Assembly (NCBI RefSeq): GCF_003260205.1 | Contig: NZ_QERF01000002.1 | Span: 124,001-188,000 of the forward strand | DNA length: 64,000 nucleotides | Origin: Winogradskyella tangerina | GTDB lineage: Bacteria > Bacteroidota > Bacteroidia > Flavobacteriales > Flavobacteriaceae | Direction: 5' to 3' | Shown here: positions 27,528 to 36,683 of the stretch, piece by piece | Layout of the letters: each line of letters opens with the position of its first letter | How positions within the stretch are numbered: position 1 is the first letter of the stretch | Translations under genes and position numbers: made by a program | Notes under the pieces: model-generated | What the model saw: only the letters and a program-made list of their open reading frames with translations | Databases searched by the model: none | Told to the model about the DNA's origin: nothing

Positions 27528-29144
27528 ATGAAGGATAACACAAGAATCTTAAAAGTTGCTATTACAATTGATAGACGATCTTTCTTTAGTTGGCAAAAGG
27601 AGGTTGTTGAGCAGATTCAAAAAACCCCTAATATTCAACTCGCTTATGCAATTAGCGACTTAAGTCAAGATCCACCTCAAAAGAATCCTTTATTCTGGAA
27701 ACTTATTTCAAAATTAGACAATAAGTTATTCAATCCTCATCCATATGCATTAGTAAGTCGAGATTTTGCAAATGAATTTTCTGAATTACCAATTATTGAA
27801 TTTACAGAGGACGGAACCTCAAAGCAGATTACTGAGCAAGATCTTGATGTGCTTATAGATCTAACAGATTCTGTTGCTTCTAAGAAACTTGCTAAATATG
27901 CTAAGTATGGTGTATGGTTCTTAACGCATTGTGATCTCGAAAACGTTAATAAAAAACCAATTGGGATTTGGGAGATGATACAGAAACATCCAAAATCCGT
28001 GGCCGTATTAAGATATATCAAAGACGGCATGGATTTCCCTCTAACTATAGACACAACAAGTAGTTGTACTGATATTCTCAGTTTTAAGCGTAATATCAAT
28101 AGTTTACTTTGGCAATCTCACCTTCTCATTATTAATAATTTACGTCTTCTTTCTATAAATGAGGCTCTTTTTCAAAAAAAGCTAACTTCATTCGAGAGTA
28201 TATTTTCAAACAAAAATATTACGGTTGAATACGAACCTCCAAAAAATGGTACCATTGTTAAATATGCCTTATCACTATATAGTAAAAAACTGATTCAGCA
28301 AATAAGAAGCATTTTTTATTTTAATCAGTGGGCACTTATTTTTTTAAATACGGAGGGTACAAAAGATCCGTTTAATTTAAGCTCGTATATTAAGATTTTA
28401 CCGCCAAAGGATAGATTTTGGGCTGATCCATTTCTTATTAAAGAAAAGGACAAGTATTATTTATTCATTGAAGAATTAATCTATAAAAATAAACTAGGTC
28501 ATTTATCAGTTATGGAAATTGCGGCTGATGGTAGTTATAAACAACCGAAGACCATTCTCGTTAAAGACTATCACCTCTCCTATCCCTTTGTCTTTAAGGA
28601 TAACGGTGATTATTATATGATTCCTGAAACCAGCGGAAATAAGGATATTCAGTTATATAAAGCTAAAAACTTTCCTTTGGAATGGGAACTACATCAAACC
28701 TTAATGACAGATGTCGTTGCTGTAGATACCACCATTTACAAAGAAAATGATACCTATTGGATGTTTACCAGTCAAAAAAATCATAAAGGCACCTCAAAGA
28801 ATGCCGAACTGTTTCTGTATTCGTCAAATACACTTAATTCAACAAATTGGAAGCCTCATCCATTAAATCCAATAGTTAGAAATATTGAAACAGCACGACC
28901 TGCAGGAGCTATTTTTCAAAAGGATGGTCAGCTATTTAGGTCATCACAGGTCTGTTCTCATCATTATGGGTATGGTTTAAATATAATTGAGATAACTCAA
29001 CTTTCATCAACTGAATATGAAGAAAATGTTGAGTTAAGACTCTTGCCAAATTGGGATCAAAAGATCAATGCTGTTCATACCTTTAATAAAGCTGATGATC
29101 TTTATATAAGCGATATAAAACTTAAAAGATCACGCTTCTTATAG
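27528..29144 (+). CDS. GINT1-like glycosyltransferase / five-bladed beta-propeller protein
   Basis: First gene of the polysaccharide locus, 538 residues. The C-terminal half (about 285-538) matches the beta-propeller region of plant glucosamine inositolphosphorylceramide transferase 1 and its bacterial relatives: RFWADPFLIKEKDKYYLFIEE, YHLSYPFVFKDNGDYYMIPET, IYKENDTYWMFTSQ, ARPAGAIFQKDGQLFRSSQ. Each blade starts with a W/Y-ADP or P-motif as in arabinanase-like folds. The N-terminal half (IDRRSFFSWQKEVVEQI) resembles the formyltransferase-like domain often joined to it. Role in the locus: probably sugar transfer or modification, unproven. Confidence 0.7.
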   Translation: MKDNTRILKVAITIDRRSFFSWQKEVVEQIQKTPNIQLAYAISDLSQDPPQKNPLFWKLISKLDNKLFNPHPYALVSRDFANEFSELPIIEFTEDGTSKQITEQDLDVLIDLTDSVASKKLAKYAKYGVWFLTHCDLENVNKKPIGIWEMIQKHPKSVAVLRYIKDGMDFPLTIDTTSSCTDILSFKRNINSLLWQSHLLIINNLRLLSINEALFQKKLTSFESIFSNKNITVEYEPPKNGTIVKYALSLYSKKLIQQIRSIFYFNQWALIFLNTEGTKDPFNLSSYIKILPPKDRFWADPFLIKEKDKYYLFIEELIYKNKLGHLSVMEIAADGSYKQPKTILVKDYHLSYPFVFKDNGDYYMIPETSGNKDIQLYKAKNFPLEWELHQTLMTDVVAVDTTIYKENDTYWMFTSQKNHKGTSKNAELFLYSSNTLNSTNWKPHPLNPIVRNIETARPAGAIFQKDGQLFRSSQVCSHHYGYGLNIIEITQLSSTEYEENVELRLLPNWDQKINAVHTFNKADDLYISDIKLKRSRFL

Positions 29145-29243
29145 TTCAATTTTCATAAAAATTAAGGCATTTTAGAGCGTTCATCCTAAAAATGAGACGT
29201 TGATATAATAATGGAATCATTTTAATTTATTTTTATCATATTT

Positions 29244-29262
29244 GTCCAATTCATCATTGGAC
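29244..29262 (+). repeat. 7-bp inverted repeat before small ORF
   Basis: GTCCAAT, loop TCATC, ATTGGAC, ending 9 bp before the ATG at 29272. It lies in the leader of the flippase-coupled small frame and could be an operator or RNA hairpin. Confidence 0.35.
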
Positions 29263-29271
29263 CCAAATCTC

Positions 29272-29394
29272 ATGATTGTTAAGCAATTAAGAACTTTCTA
29301 TAAAGCATTTAAGTTAACTCCTTCTTTTCTAATGATTAAAGTGAAAAGAGTTAACCGTGTTTGTTATACTCATATAAATCCCCTGTATTGCTGA
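29272..29394 (+). CDS. Small basic ORF (40 aa) translationally coupled to the flippase gene
   Basis: ATG at 29272 opens 40 codons (begins MIVKQLRTFYKAFKLTP, ends THINPLYC). Its TGA stop overlaps the ATG of the flippase gene in a TGATG junction at 29392-29396. That junction is the usual arrangement of translational coupling, so the frame may be a real leader or a remnant. The peptide is Lys/Arg-rich with no transmembrane segment and no recognised family. Confidence 0.45.
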   Translation: MIVKQLRTFYKAFKLTPSFLMIKVKRVNRVCYTHINPLYC

Positions 29395-30737
29395 TGCGTG
29401 CTTTTAAAATAGATTACATATCTCAGAATATTAAAAAAGCCTCAAGGAATCCTTTGGTCAGAAATATGATGATCGTTGGTACGGTCACCATGATTATTAA
29501 GGCTGTCGCTTTTTACAAGGAGACCATGATTGCAGGCGCATTTGGTCTGTCTGAAATTCTAGATACGTTTTTAATAGCAATGCTAGTGCCTTCATTTATT
29601 CAGAGCATATTTATCAATTCTCTGAAAAATATTTTCATACCGAATTATATATCGGATATGAAAAGTGGCGGTCCAAAATCTAGTTTCCAATCAGTTATTT
29701 TTCTTATTGCTTTCGGAATTTGTGCTATTTCAGTACTCATAGCATTTTTATCTACAGATGTATTCATCCATTTAATATATCCTGGGCATACGCCCGAATT
29801 CTATCAACTGATAAAAGATCAATTGTTCTATGTATTACCATGTTTATTTTTATGGGGATTATCGTCCGTATTGCATGGTCTTCTTGAAATTGAGAATCGA
29901 TTTCTCGTAGCAACGATACCAGATTTCTTCTCTATTTTAACAATGATTCTCTTTCTTATTTTCTTAAGAGATGAACTCGGTCATATGGTCCTTGCACTAG
30001 GAACACTCGCAGGAAGCACGCTTTCTTTTTCAATATTATTGTTTTTCACCATAAAGTATAAGGACTTGTCTTTAAGTAGGCCTGTATTAAATAGTAATGT
30101 GAAATTAATGATACGGCAATTACCAGCAAAAGTATCAGCTAGTTTCTTATCAGCCATAAATAATTATGTCGATCAATTTTTTGCAGCTCAATTAATTGCA
30201 GGTTCAATTACAGCCATTAGTTACGGTATTAGAATTCCATATTTTGGGATTGCCATTGTCACTATGGCTCTCGGAAGTGTTTTGCTACCACATTTCTCCA
30301 GAATGGTTAATGAAGACGTTAAAAGTGCTTATAAGCATCTATTTAAAACCTTAAAAGTTGTATTTATCTCATCGAGTATTTTCGTGATTATTGCCATTTT
30401 TATGTCGGATTGGTTGATTGAAGTACTTTTTGAACGCGGTAAATTTACTCATGATGACACATTGAAGGTATCACTAATTCAGAAGATCATTTTTGTACAT
30501 GTACCATTCTATCTCTGTACATTAATCATAGTGAAATTCTTAACCAGTATCAATAAAAACAGCTTTATGGCATGGATCTCACTTGCAAATTTGATTATTA
30601 ATCTAGTGCTCAATATAATATTTGTGAAATTCTATGGGGTATATGGTTTAGCAGTCAGTACATCCCTTGTGTTAATTATTAGTAGTTGTTTTTACTTTTG
30701 GTATACTAACAACCAATATAAAAAGTTGAAAGGATGA
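29394..30737 (+). CDS. MurJ/MviN-type lipid-linked saccharide flippase (probable Wzx of this locus)
   Basis: Integral membrane protein with about 12-14 helices and a MurJ-like pattern (NMMIVGTVTMIIKAVAFYKETMIAGAFGLSEILDTFLIAMLVPSF; FIPNYI; GIRIPYFGIAIVTMALGSVLLPHFSRM; LFERGKFTHDD). I start at ATG 29394; the frame extends upstream to a TTG at 29361 but the TGATG overlap argues for 29394 (447 residues). In a polysaccharide locus it most likely flips the undecaprenyl-linked repeat unit; a housekeeping MurJ is normally elsewhere. It overlaps the next GT gene by 4 bp. Confidence 0.8.
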   Translation: MRAFKIDYISQNIKKASRNPLVRNMMIVGTVTMIIKAVAFYKETMIAGAFGLSEILDTFLIAMLVPSFIQSIFINSLKNIFIPNYISDMKSGGPKSSFQSVIFLIAFGICAISVLIAFLSTDVFIHLIYPGHTPEFYQLIKDQLFYVLPCLFLWGLSSVLHGLLEIENRFLVATIPDFFSILTMILFLIFLRDELGHMVLALGTLAGSTLSFSILLFFTIKYKDLSLSRPVLNSNVKLMIRQLPAKVSASFLSAINNYVDQFFAAQLIAGSITAISYGIRIPYFGIAIVTMALGSVLLPHFSRMVNEDVKSAYKHLFKTLKVVFISSSIFVIIAIFMSDWLIEVLFERGKFTHDDTLKVSLIQKIIFVHVPFYLCTLIIVKFLTSINKNSFMAWISLANLIINLVLNIIFVKFYGVYGLAVSTSLVLIISSCFYFWYTNNQYKKLKG

Positions 30738-31804
30738 AAATAGATTTTTTAGTCAATTCATTGGTTGCTGGAGGCGCAGAACGTGTCCTTATTCTATTGG
30801 CAAATCATTTTGATCAGCAAGGACATGACGTTACAATTATAACTTTTAATGAACCAGAAGTGTTCTCTGCCAATTCAACTGTAAAACGTATTAAATTACA
30901 TGGTGGCAAGCTTAAAAATCACACATTGAGAAGTATCAGGAATCTGATAAAACTCTATGGTAAAAAAGAAAATAGACCAGATATATTAATGCCTTTTATG
31001 ACTCAAACTAATTTCATAGGAGGATTAATAGGAAAGATTTATGGTATAAAGGTCGTTTCAGCTGAACATAATAATCACGTCAGAGAGACTGATTTTATTG
31101 GTAAATTAGCACGAAAGTATATGTATAGGGTTTCGGATGCCTTAACTGTTTTAACGGCATTTGATTACGAACATTACAAGAAAAAAGGTGTTAACGTGCA
31201 TATAATGCCAAATCCATGTACGTTTGAAGTATATACTGAAAATGAACGTAATAGGAAGAAAATAATTCTTACTGTTGGTGATCTTAACAGGTATTATCAC
31301 AAAGGATTCGATAACTTAATTCCGCTTATTGCTCCTGTTCTGAAAAAGAACCCTGAATGGACATTGAAATTTGTTGGCGGTGGCGATGACGGAACAAAAC
31401 TGTTGAAAGATTTGACCAAAGAATATCAAATTGAGGATCAGGTAGTTTTTGAAGGGTATTCAACAAGAGTTGGAGAATTGATGATCGAATCTGAAATCTA
31501 TGTGATGCCATCTCGAACGGAAGGTCTTCCAATGGTACTGATTGAGGCATTTTGTAAAGGAATGGCATGTATAGCCTTCGATTGTGTTACAGGACCATCT
31601 GAAATTATTGATCACAATGTAAATGGATTACTTATTGAAGATCAGAATTTTGATGCAATGGCCGAAGGATTAGATCAACTGATGAATGATGAAGATTTGA
31701 GAATACGTCTTTCAAAAGAAGGTGTAAATTCCTTAGATAGATTCAAAATTGAAACCATTTATAAAAATTACTTAGATATTTTTGACGGTATATTAAAAAA
31801 ATGA
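30734..31804 (+). CDS. Glycosyltransferase family 4
   Basis: The 356-residue GT-B enzyme has an N-terminal acceptor domain with LVAGGAERVL at about residues 10-19. The C-terminal donor domain has LTVGDLNRYYHKGFDNLI, LKFVGGGDDGTKL and the EX7E-type motif in SRTEGLPMVLIEAFCKGMACIAFDCVTGPSEII. The GGAERV start groups it with bacterial capsule and LPS GT4 enzymes; donor and acceptor are unknown. It overlaps the flippase and the polymerase by 4 bp each. Confidence 0.88.
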   Translation: MKIDFLVNSLVAGGAERVLILLANHFDQQGHDVTIITFNEPEVFSANSTVKRIKLHGGKLKNHTLRSIRNLIKLYGKKENRPDILMPFMTQTNFIGGLIGKIYGIKVVSAEHNNHVRETDFIGKLARKYMYRVSDALTVLTAFDYEHYKKKGVNVHIMPNPCTFEVYTENERNRKKIILTVGDLNRYYHKGFDNLIPLIAPVLKKNPEWTLKFVGGGDDGTKLLKDLTKEYQIEDQVVFEGYSTRVGELMIESEIYVMPSRTEGLPMVLIEAFCKGMACIAFDCVTGPSEIIDHNVNGLLIEDQNFDAMAEGLDQLMNDEDLRIRLSKEGVNSLDRFKIETIYKNYLDIFDGILKK

Positions 31805-33021
31805 AATTAAAGGTATTAACACATATTTGCTTTCTATTACCTTTTGCTATTACGGTTTTTAATTTTCAAGTAATAGTAACAAAAACCGTTTCTTTCGTAT
31901 TAGCACAGTTAATTGCGTACGGAAATCTTGCACTTATTTTTCTTGGTATTGCCCTCATAATGAAGAAAAGAGGTAGCTTTTCTAGTACCGCAAAACTTTG
32001 GATCATTTTTTACATCATGTATTTTGTGATTGCCATGGTAGCGAGTGTAATTCATTATAACCCGGCTGTAATCCTTGAAAATATAATTCCGCTTTTATAT
32101 GTAATTGGATTCTATATTTATTTAAGTGTTCCTGAAAACAGAAAGGTTTTCAAAATAACCGCCATATGGGCTTTTACCTTTTCGGTATTTTTAGGTATTC
32201 ATTTTTATAACACCAATTTCGATCTAGATCGTGGTGGATTTTATGCTTATATCGATAGAGCCGGAGGTGTTTATGGTGATGCAAATAATGCAGCATTAGC
32301 AGCAATTATTGCCTTTATTTTGGTTTATAAATTATACAATCCAAAAACTTTATTATTTAAAGGCATAAAGATCATTTTCTTAGCCATAATCCTGAATGGT
32401 TTGTTTATTACCTTTTCTAATACAGGCTTTATGGTTTTTATCGTCTGTTTTGTATCAATCAATTACAAATTTTTTAAAGGTCTTAGATTGGTATTAGGTG
32501 TGGCACTTATTCCAGTTCTTTGGGTCATAATGGCAAATCTCAATACCATAACTGCGGATATGAATCTTGTTGGACAACAACGCGACAAGATCAATAATCT
32601 TGTAAATATAGCCACGTTTAATACCGATAAAGTAGACGATTCAGGTCGAAATGAGTTGGTTACCAATTTGTTGCATAATTACGTTTACAAAAATCCAATA
32701 TTTGGAAACGGTATTAACTTTGCCGCTTCTCAAAGAGGACATAATACAATTATTGGAGTTTGGGCTGACGCCGGAATATTTGCCTTGTTATTCTTCTTAT
32801 TTATGCTTTTGCGATATTTCATTCAAGCATTTCGAAGTCCTCCCGAGATACGGTTTTTTGTACTTCCCATTTTACTTACCATGTGTATTTTTATGCTCAG
32901 TTTACAAAGTGTAATTAACCAACCATATTTGATGGCCATGTTCATCTATTTAGGCTATTTAATTGATTTTAAAGATGTATCAGAAGTGTCTAAAGAAGAG
33001 TTGACACCAGCTATCGAATAA
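31801..33021 (+). CDS. O-antigen polymerase/ligase-like membrane protein (Wzy candidate)
   Basis: 406 residues, strongly hydrophobic with about 11-12 helices and one large periplasmic loop (about residues 245-300) containing DSGRNELVTNLLHNYVYKNPIFGNGINF. The GRNELW/xxNPIFGNG pattern and following RGHNTIIGVWADAGIFALLFFL are typical of the Wzy/WaaL O-antigen ligase superfamily (here the Asn-His pair is RGHNT). In this context polymerisation of repeat units is more likely than ligation. ATG overlaps the GT4 stop by 4 bp. Confidence 0.8.
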   Translation: MKLKVLTHICFLLPFAITVFNFQVIVTKTVSFVLAQLIAYGNLALIFLGIALIMKKRGSFSSTAKLWIIFYIMYFVIAMVASVIHYNPAVILENIIPLLYVIGFYIYLSVPENRKVFKITAIWAFTFSVFLGIHFYNTNFDLDRGGFYAYIDRAGGVYGDANNAALAAIIAFILVYKLYNPKTLLFKGIKIIFLAIILNGLFITFSNTGFMVFIVCFVSINYKFFKGLRLVLGVALIPVLWVIMANLNTITADMNLVGQQRDKINNLVNIATFNTDKVDDSGRNELVTNLLHNYVYKNPIFGNGINFAASQRGHNTIIGVWADAGIFALLFFLFMLLRYFIQAFRSPPEIRFFVLPILLTMCIFMLSLQSVINQPYLMAMFIYLGYLIDFKDVSEVSKEELTPAIE

Positions 33022-33236
33022 AAATACTTTGATTAATTTACTGTTTTGATTATGTGCTGATTAAAGGAATAGATTAACTCAAAACTAGATCAATTTTTAA
33101 TTTAAAATCGCAATACTGCAGATAGAAGTAATAAAATACCACTTTAAAGAATAATTTTGATTTTTTAGTTTAGTTAAAACATATTTACGGTTCGAAATTG
33201 TGAGTAATCACGATAGCGACCCAAATTTAACCATAT
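33022..33236. other. Intergenic leader before MBOAT gene
   Basis: AT-rich 215-bp spacer between the Wzy-like and MBOAT genes. It contains GACCCAAAT about 10 bp before the start, also seen before the 29272 frame, but no exact TAnnTTTG box. It may hold a weak internal promoter for the O-acetylation part of the locus. Confidence 0.3.
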
Positions 33237-34670
33237 ATGCTATTTAATTCGTTAGAATTTTTTGTATTTCTTCCAATAGTCTTCGCACTATATTGGCTTA
33301 TTGGTAGCAAAAACATTAAGGCGCAGAATCTTCTTATTGCCATATCCAGTTATGTCTTTTATGGTTGGTGGGATTGGCGCTTTCTCTCACTCATTTTATT
33401 TAGCTCCTTAGTTGATTATTCCATCGGAAGAGCCCTAGGTAAAACTGACGTAAAAGCCAAACGAAAAACACTATTATGGATAAGTATTGGTGTAAACCTC
33501 GGATTTTTAGGTTTTTTTAAATACTACAACTTTTTCATCGATAGTTTAGTAAATTCATTTACTTTCTTCGGTCAAGAATTAAGTATAAACACTCTTAATA
33601 TTATTCTTCCGGTAGGTATTAGTTTCTATACCTTCCAGACCTTGAGTTACACCATTGATGTGTACAATAAGAAATTAGAGCCTACCAAAAACTTTGTTGG
33701 TTTTATGGCGTTTGTGAGTTTCTTTCCGCAGTTAGTTGCTGGTCCAATTGAAAGAGCCACTAACCTACTACCTCAGTTTTCAGTACAACGTAATTTTGAT
33801 TATGCCAGAGCTGTAGATGGGCTGCGTCAAGTACTTTGGGGACTATTCAAAAAAGTAGTCATTGCCGATAACTGTGCTAAGTATGCCAACATGATCTTTA
33901 ACAATCATACCGAATATAACGGAAGCACCTTACTATTGGGAGCATTTTTCTTTGCGTTCCAAATCTATGGGGATTTCTCAGGGTATTCTGATATTGCGAT
34001 TGGAATTTCAAGATTGTTTGGCTTTAACCTAAAACGAAATTTTGCTTTTCCATACTTCTCAAGAGACATTGCCGAGTTCTGGAGACGCTGGCATATTTCA
34101 CTCTCAACATGGTTTAGAGACTACTTATATATCCCACTTGGCGGAAGTCGTGGAGGTACAAAAATGAAGGTGCGCAATACCTTTATTATATTTATTGTTA
34201 GTGGTTTTTGGCATGGAGCTAACTGGACATTCATAGTCTGGGGTGCCTTAAACGCTATATATTTCCTTCCCTTATTGCTAGCCAATAAGAATAGAGTAAA
34301 CACCAACCTGGTAGCTGAGGGTCGCTATTTACCAAACCTAAAAGAACTAGGCCAAATGGCCATTACCTTCTTTATTACGCTTATTGCATGGGTGTTCTTT
34401 AGAGCCGATAACGTTGGGCATGCTATTGATTATCTCGGAGGAACTTTTAACGCCTCATTATTTAGTTGGGTGGAGATTTTCCCAACTACCATATTAGCAC
34501 TATTAGCCTTGTTCCTCGTAATTGAATGGCTAGGAAGAAGTTATGAATATGCTATTGAAAATTTAGACTTTATGAAACGCCCTGTACGCTGGAGTTTTTA
34601 TATTGCATTAATTGTACTCATGTTTGCTTTCACTGGTGAAGAGCAAGAATTTATATATTTCCAATTCTAA
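33237..34670 (+). CDS. MBOAT-family O-acyltransferase (AlgI-like)
   Basis: 477 residues with about 10-12 membrane helices. MBOAT landmarks are LPVGISFYTFQTLSYTIDVY, FFPQLVAGPIERATNLLPQF, DFSGYSDIAIGISRLFGF, FAFPYFSRDIAEFWRRWHISLSTWFRDYLYIPLGG, and the catalytic-His segment IVSGFWHGANWTFIVWG. AlgI-type proteins pass acetyl groups across the membrane for polysaccharide O-acetylation. The SGNH-type protein begins 2 bp downstream and is the likely periplasmic acetyl acceptor-side partner. Confidence 0.93.
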   Translation: MLFNSLEFFVFLPIVFALYWLIGSKNIKAQNLLIAISSYVFYGWWDWRFLSLILFSSLVDYSIGRALGKTDVKAKRKTLLWISIGVNLGFLGFFKYYNFFIDSLVNSFTFFGQELSINTLNIILPVGISFYTFQTLSYTIDVYNKKLEPTKNFVGFMAFVSFFPQLVAGPIERATNLLPQFSVQRNFDYARAVDGLRQVLWGLFKKVVIADNCAKYANMIFNNHTEYNGSTLLLGAFFFAFQIYGDFSGYSDIAIGISRLFGFNLKRNFAFPYFSRDIAEFWRRWHISLSTWFRDYLYIPLGGSRGGTKMKVRNTFIIFIVSGFWHGANWTFIVWGALNAIYFLPLLLANKNRVNTNLVAEGRYLPNLKELGQMAITFFITLIAWVFFRADNVGHAIDYLGGTFNASLFSWVEIFPTTILALLALFLVIEWLGRSYEYAIENLDFMKRPVRWSFYIALIVLMFAFTGEEQEFIYFQF

Positions 34671-34672
34671 GC

Positions 34673-35602
34673 ATGAAACGATTTATAAAACATATCACCA
34701 TTTTTTCCTTTCTTGCGCTAATTGCAGGAGAAATCGTTGTGCGATTAACGCATGCAATGTCTGATATTCCTCAACGTACAATTGACAACTACGGTATTCA
34801 AAAATACATTCCTAATCAAGACGGATACTGGAAAGGTGGCGACCATAAGTGGCTAATTAATGAAATGGGTTGGCCTGGAGAATTACCAGAACGTTTTGAC
34901 GACCTTATATTGGTCATTGGCGATTCATATATTGAAAACTTCATGAATCCTAATGAATGTCATCAATCAGTATATTTGAAAGAGCAAATTCCCGATCATA
35001 ACTTTATGGAGGCCGCACGTTCTGGTGTATCCTTGATTGAGGCTATGGAAATTCATAAGCAATTAGATTCTCTACAACCAAAGCATACCCTCATCTATGT
35101 GAATGATTTCGATTTTTTTGAGAGTATTGTCGAAGTAAAGCCTATGAGTGACATTACGCAAATGAGTCTCACAAACAACGAAATAGTATATGGTAAAATG
35201 AAGGCACCAGTGTCTAAAAAAATACTATATAATTGGAAACTCTTGTATTATTTCTATAATCGATTCCCTATTAATTTATCTTTCGGAAAAGAGAAACCCA
35301 AAAAAATAGAAAATGAAAAGTCCGATTCTTCTGAATTACAATCAAAGGATGAAGTTTTTAAACTAATAGACCATATTGCTGCCAATTATAACCTTGAAGG
35401 GAAATCTCTTGTATTTCACCCCAATTCAAATCAACTCATAATTGAAAAATGCATGGCGGCCGGATTTGATACCATAATACTCGATTCGAGCAATGATAAG
35501 GATTGGACCTTTGATTACGATAGTCACTGGACTTGCTACGGACACAAAAAAGTTGCAGAACAAGTTTCTAAAGCATTAAAAGATAATATATTACTCAATT
35601 AA
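34673..35602 (+). CDS. SGNH-type (AlgJ/AlgX-like) periplasmic acetyltransferase partner
   Basis: 309 residues with an N-terminal membrane anchor/signal (ITIFSFLALIAGEIVV). The nucleophile block is LVIGDSYIENFM (GDSY) at about residue 83, and the C-terminal Asp-His pair is FDYDSHWTCYGHKKVAEQV. Together these suggest an intact Ser-Asp-His triad. Only 2 bp separates it from the MBOAT gene, so the pair probably O-acetylates the exported polysaccharide. Confidence 0.8.
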   Translation: MKRFIKHITIFSFLALIAGEIVVRLTHAMSDIPQRTIDNYGIQKYIPNQDGYWKGGDHKWLINEMGWPGELPERFDDLILVIGDSYIENFMNPNECHQSVYLKEQIPDHNFMEAARSGVSLIEAMEIHKQLDSLQPKHTLIYVNDFDFFESIVEVKPMSDITQMSLTNNEIVYGKMKAPVSKKILYNWKLLYYFYNRFPINLSFGKEKPKKIENEKSDSSELQSKDEVFKLIDHIAANYNLEGKSLVFHPNSNQLIIEKCMAAGFDTIILDSSNDKDWTFDYDSHWTCYGHKKVAEQVSKALKDNILLN

Positions 35603-35607
35603 AAATA

Positions 35608-36681
35608 ATGAGTAAGCCATCCAAGATAAAGATATTATTCATTTTGCCCTCATTAAGTGCTGGCGGTGCAGAACGCGTAATATCGTTTGTTTCACAAAAT
35701 ATAGATGCAGAGAAATTTCACCCTAAATTATTAGTTGCCGGATTTGAAAAAGACTCTGTTTATGAGGTGACAAATGTAGATGTTGAATATTTGAATAAGC
35801 CCAGAATAATATCTGCACTTCCTTCAATTGTTAAGCAAATTAGGGCCTTTAAACCTGACATAGTGGTAAGTTCAATCGCTCATGTCAATCAGGCCATGGC
35901 TTTACTATCACCATTTTTTAGAAGAACAAAATTCATAGGACGTGAAGCCACGGTTTTAGGGAAGCGTAAAAACGAGAAAAAATCCAGAAAATGGTCTTTA
36001 GCGCATTTGCTACCTAATGGATTTGAGAAATTAGACGCTATTATTTGTCAATCCCGTGATATGGCCGACGACATGGCTGAAAATTTCAATATTTCACGTG
36101 AAAAACTTCATGTAATTAATAATCCTATTTCAAATCTTCCTAAAGTTAAAATTAAATCAGAACAAAGTGAACCAAAAAAGTTTATTACTGTAGGAAGACT
36201 AACGGAAGTTAAGGGGCATTTAAGACTTTTAGATATCCTTTCAAAATTCAAGAAGCCATTCACCTATACGATCATAGGCGACGGGCAATTGAAAGATAAA
36301 ATATTTCAAAGAGCAGAAGAGTTAGGAATAATAAATCAAATAAAACATATTCCATTTACTAATAAAGTGAATGATTACTTAGCCGAACATGATGTGTTTT
36401 TACAAGGATCTTACGTAGAAGGCTTTCCTAATGCACTGCTAGAAAGCTGTGTGGTCGGAACGCCAGTATTAGCATTTGAAGCCCCAGGAGGGACAAAAGA
36501 AATTGTAGAAAACTCTGTAAATGGTTATATGGTTAAGACTGAAGACGAATATTTAAACACACTGAAAACAGATTTTAATATGAATCCTGAAGATGTCAGG
36601 GAATCCGTTTATAAGAAATTCAACAAGGAAATGATCATTCATCAATATGAGGCATTATTTCAAAACATCTTGAATAATTAA
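35608..36681 (+). CDS. Glycosyltransferase family 4
   Basis: 357-residue GT-B enzyme: N-terminal KILFILPSLSAGGAERVISF, central TVGRLTEVKGHLRLLDIL, TIIGDGQLKDKI, and donor-binding FLQGSYVEGFPNALLESCVVGTPVLAFEAPGGTKEIVE. It starts 5 bp after the SGNH gene and is followed by another GT4 after 2 bp. Donor sugar is unknown. Confidence 0.9.
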   Translation: MSKPSKIKILFILPSLSAGGAERVISFVSQNIDAEKFHPKLLVAGFEKDSVYEVTNVDVEYLNKPRIISALPSIVKQIRAFKPDIVVSSIAHVNQAMALLSPFFRRTKFIGREATVLGKRKNEKKSRKWSLAHLLPNGFEKLDAIICQSRDMADDMAENFNISREKLHVINNPISNLPKVKIKSEQSEPKKFITVGRLTEVKGHLRLLDILSKFKKPFTYTIIGDGQLKDKIFQRAEELGIINQIKHIPFTNKVNDYLAEHDVFLQGSYVEGFPNALLESCVVGTPVLAFEAPGGTKEIVENSVNGYMVKTEDEYLNTLKTDFNMNPEDVRESVYKKFNKEMIIHQYEALFQNILNN

Positions 36682-36683
36682 TA

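Noticed and set aside
29361-29393. Upstream TTG start for the flippase
   Set aside because: The ATG at 29394 overlaps the small-ORF stop in a TGATG junction and begins just before the conserved N-terminal region.
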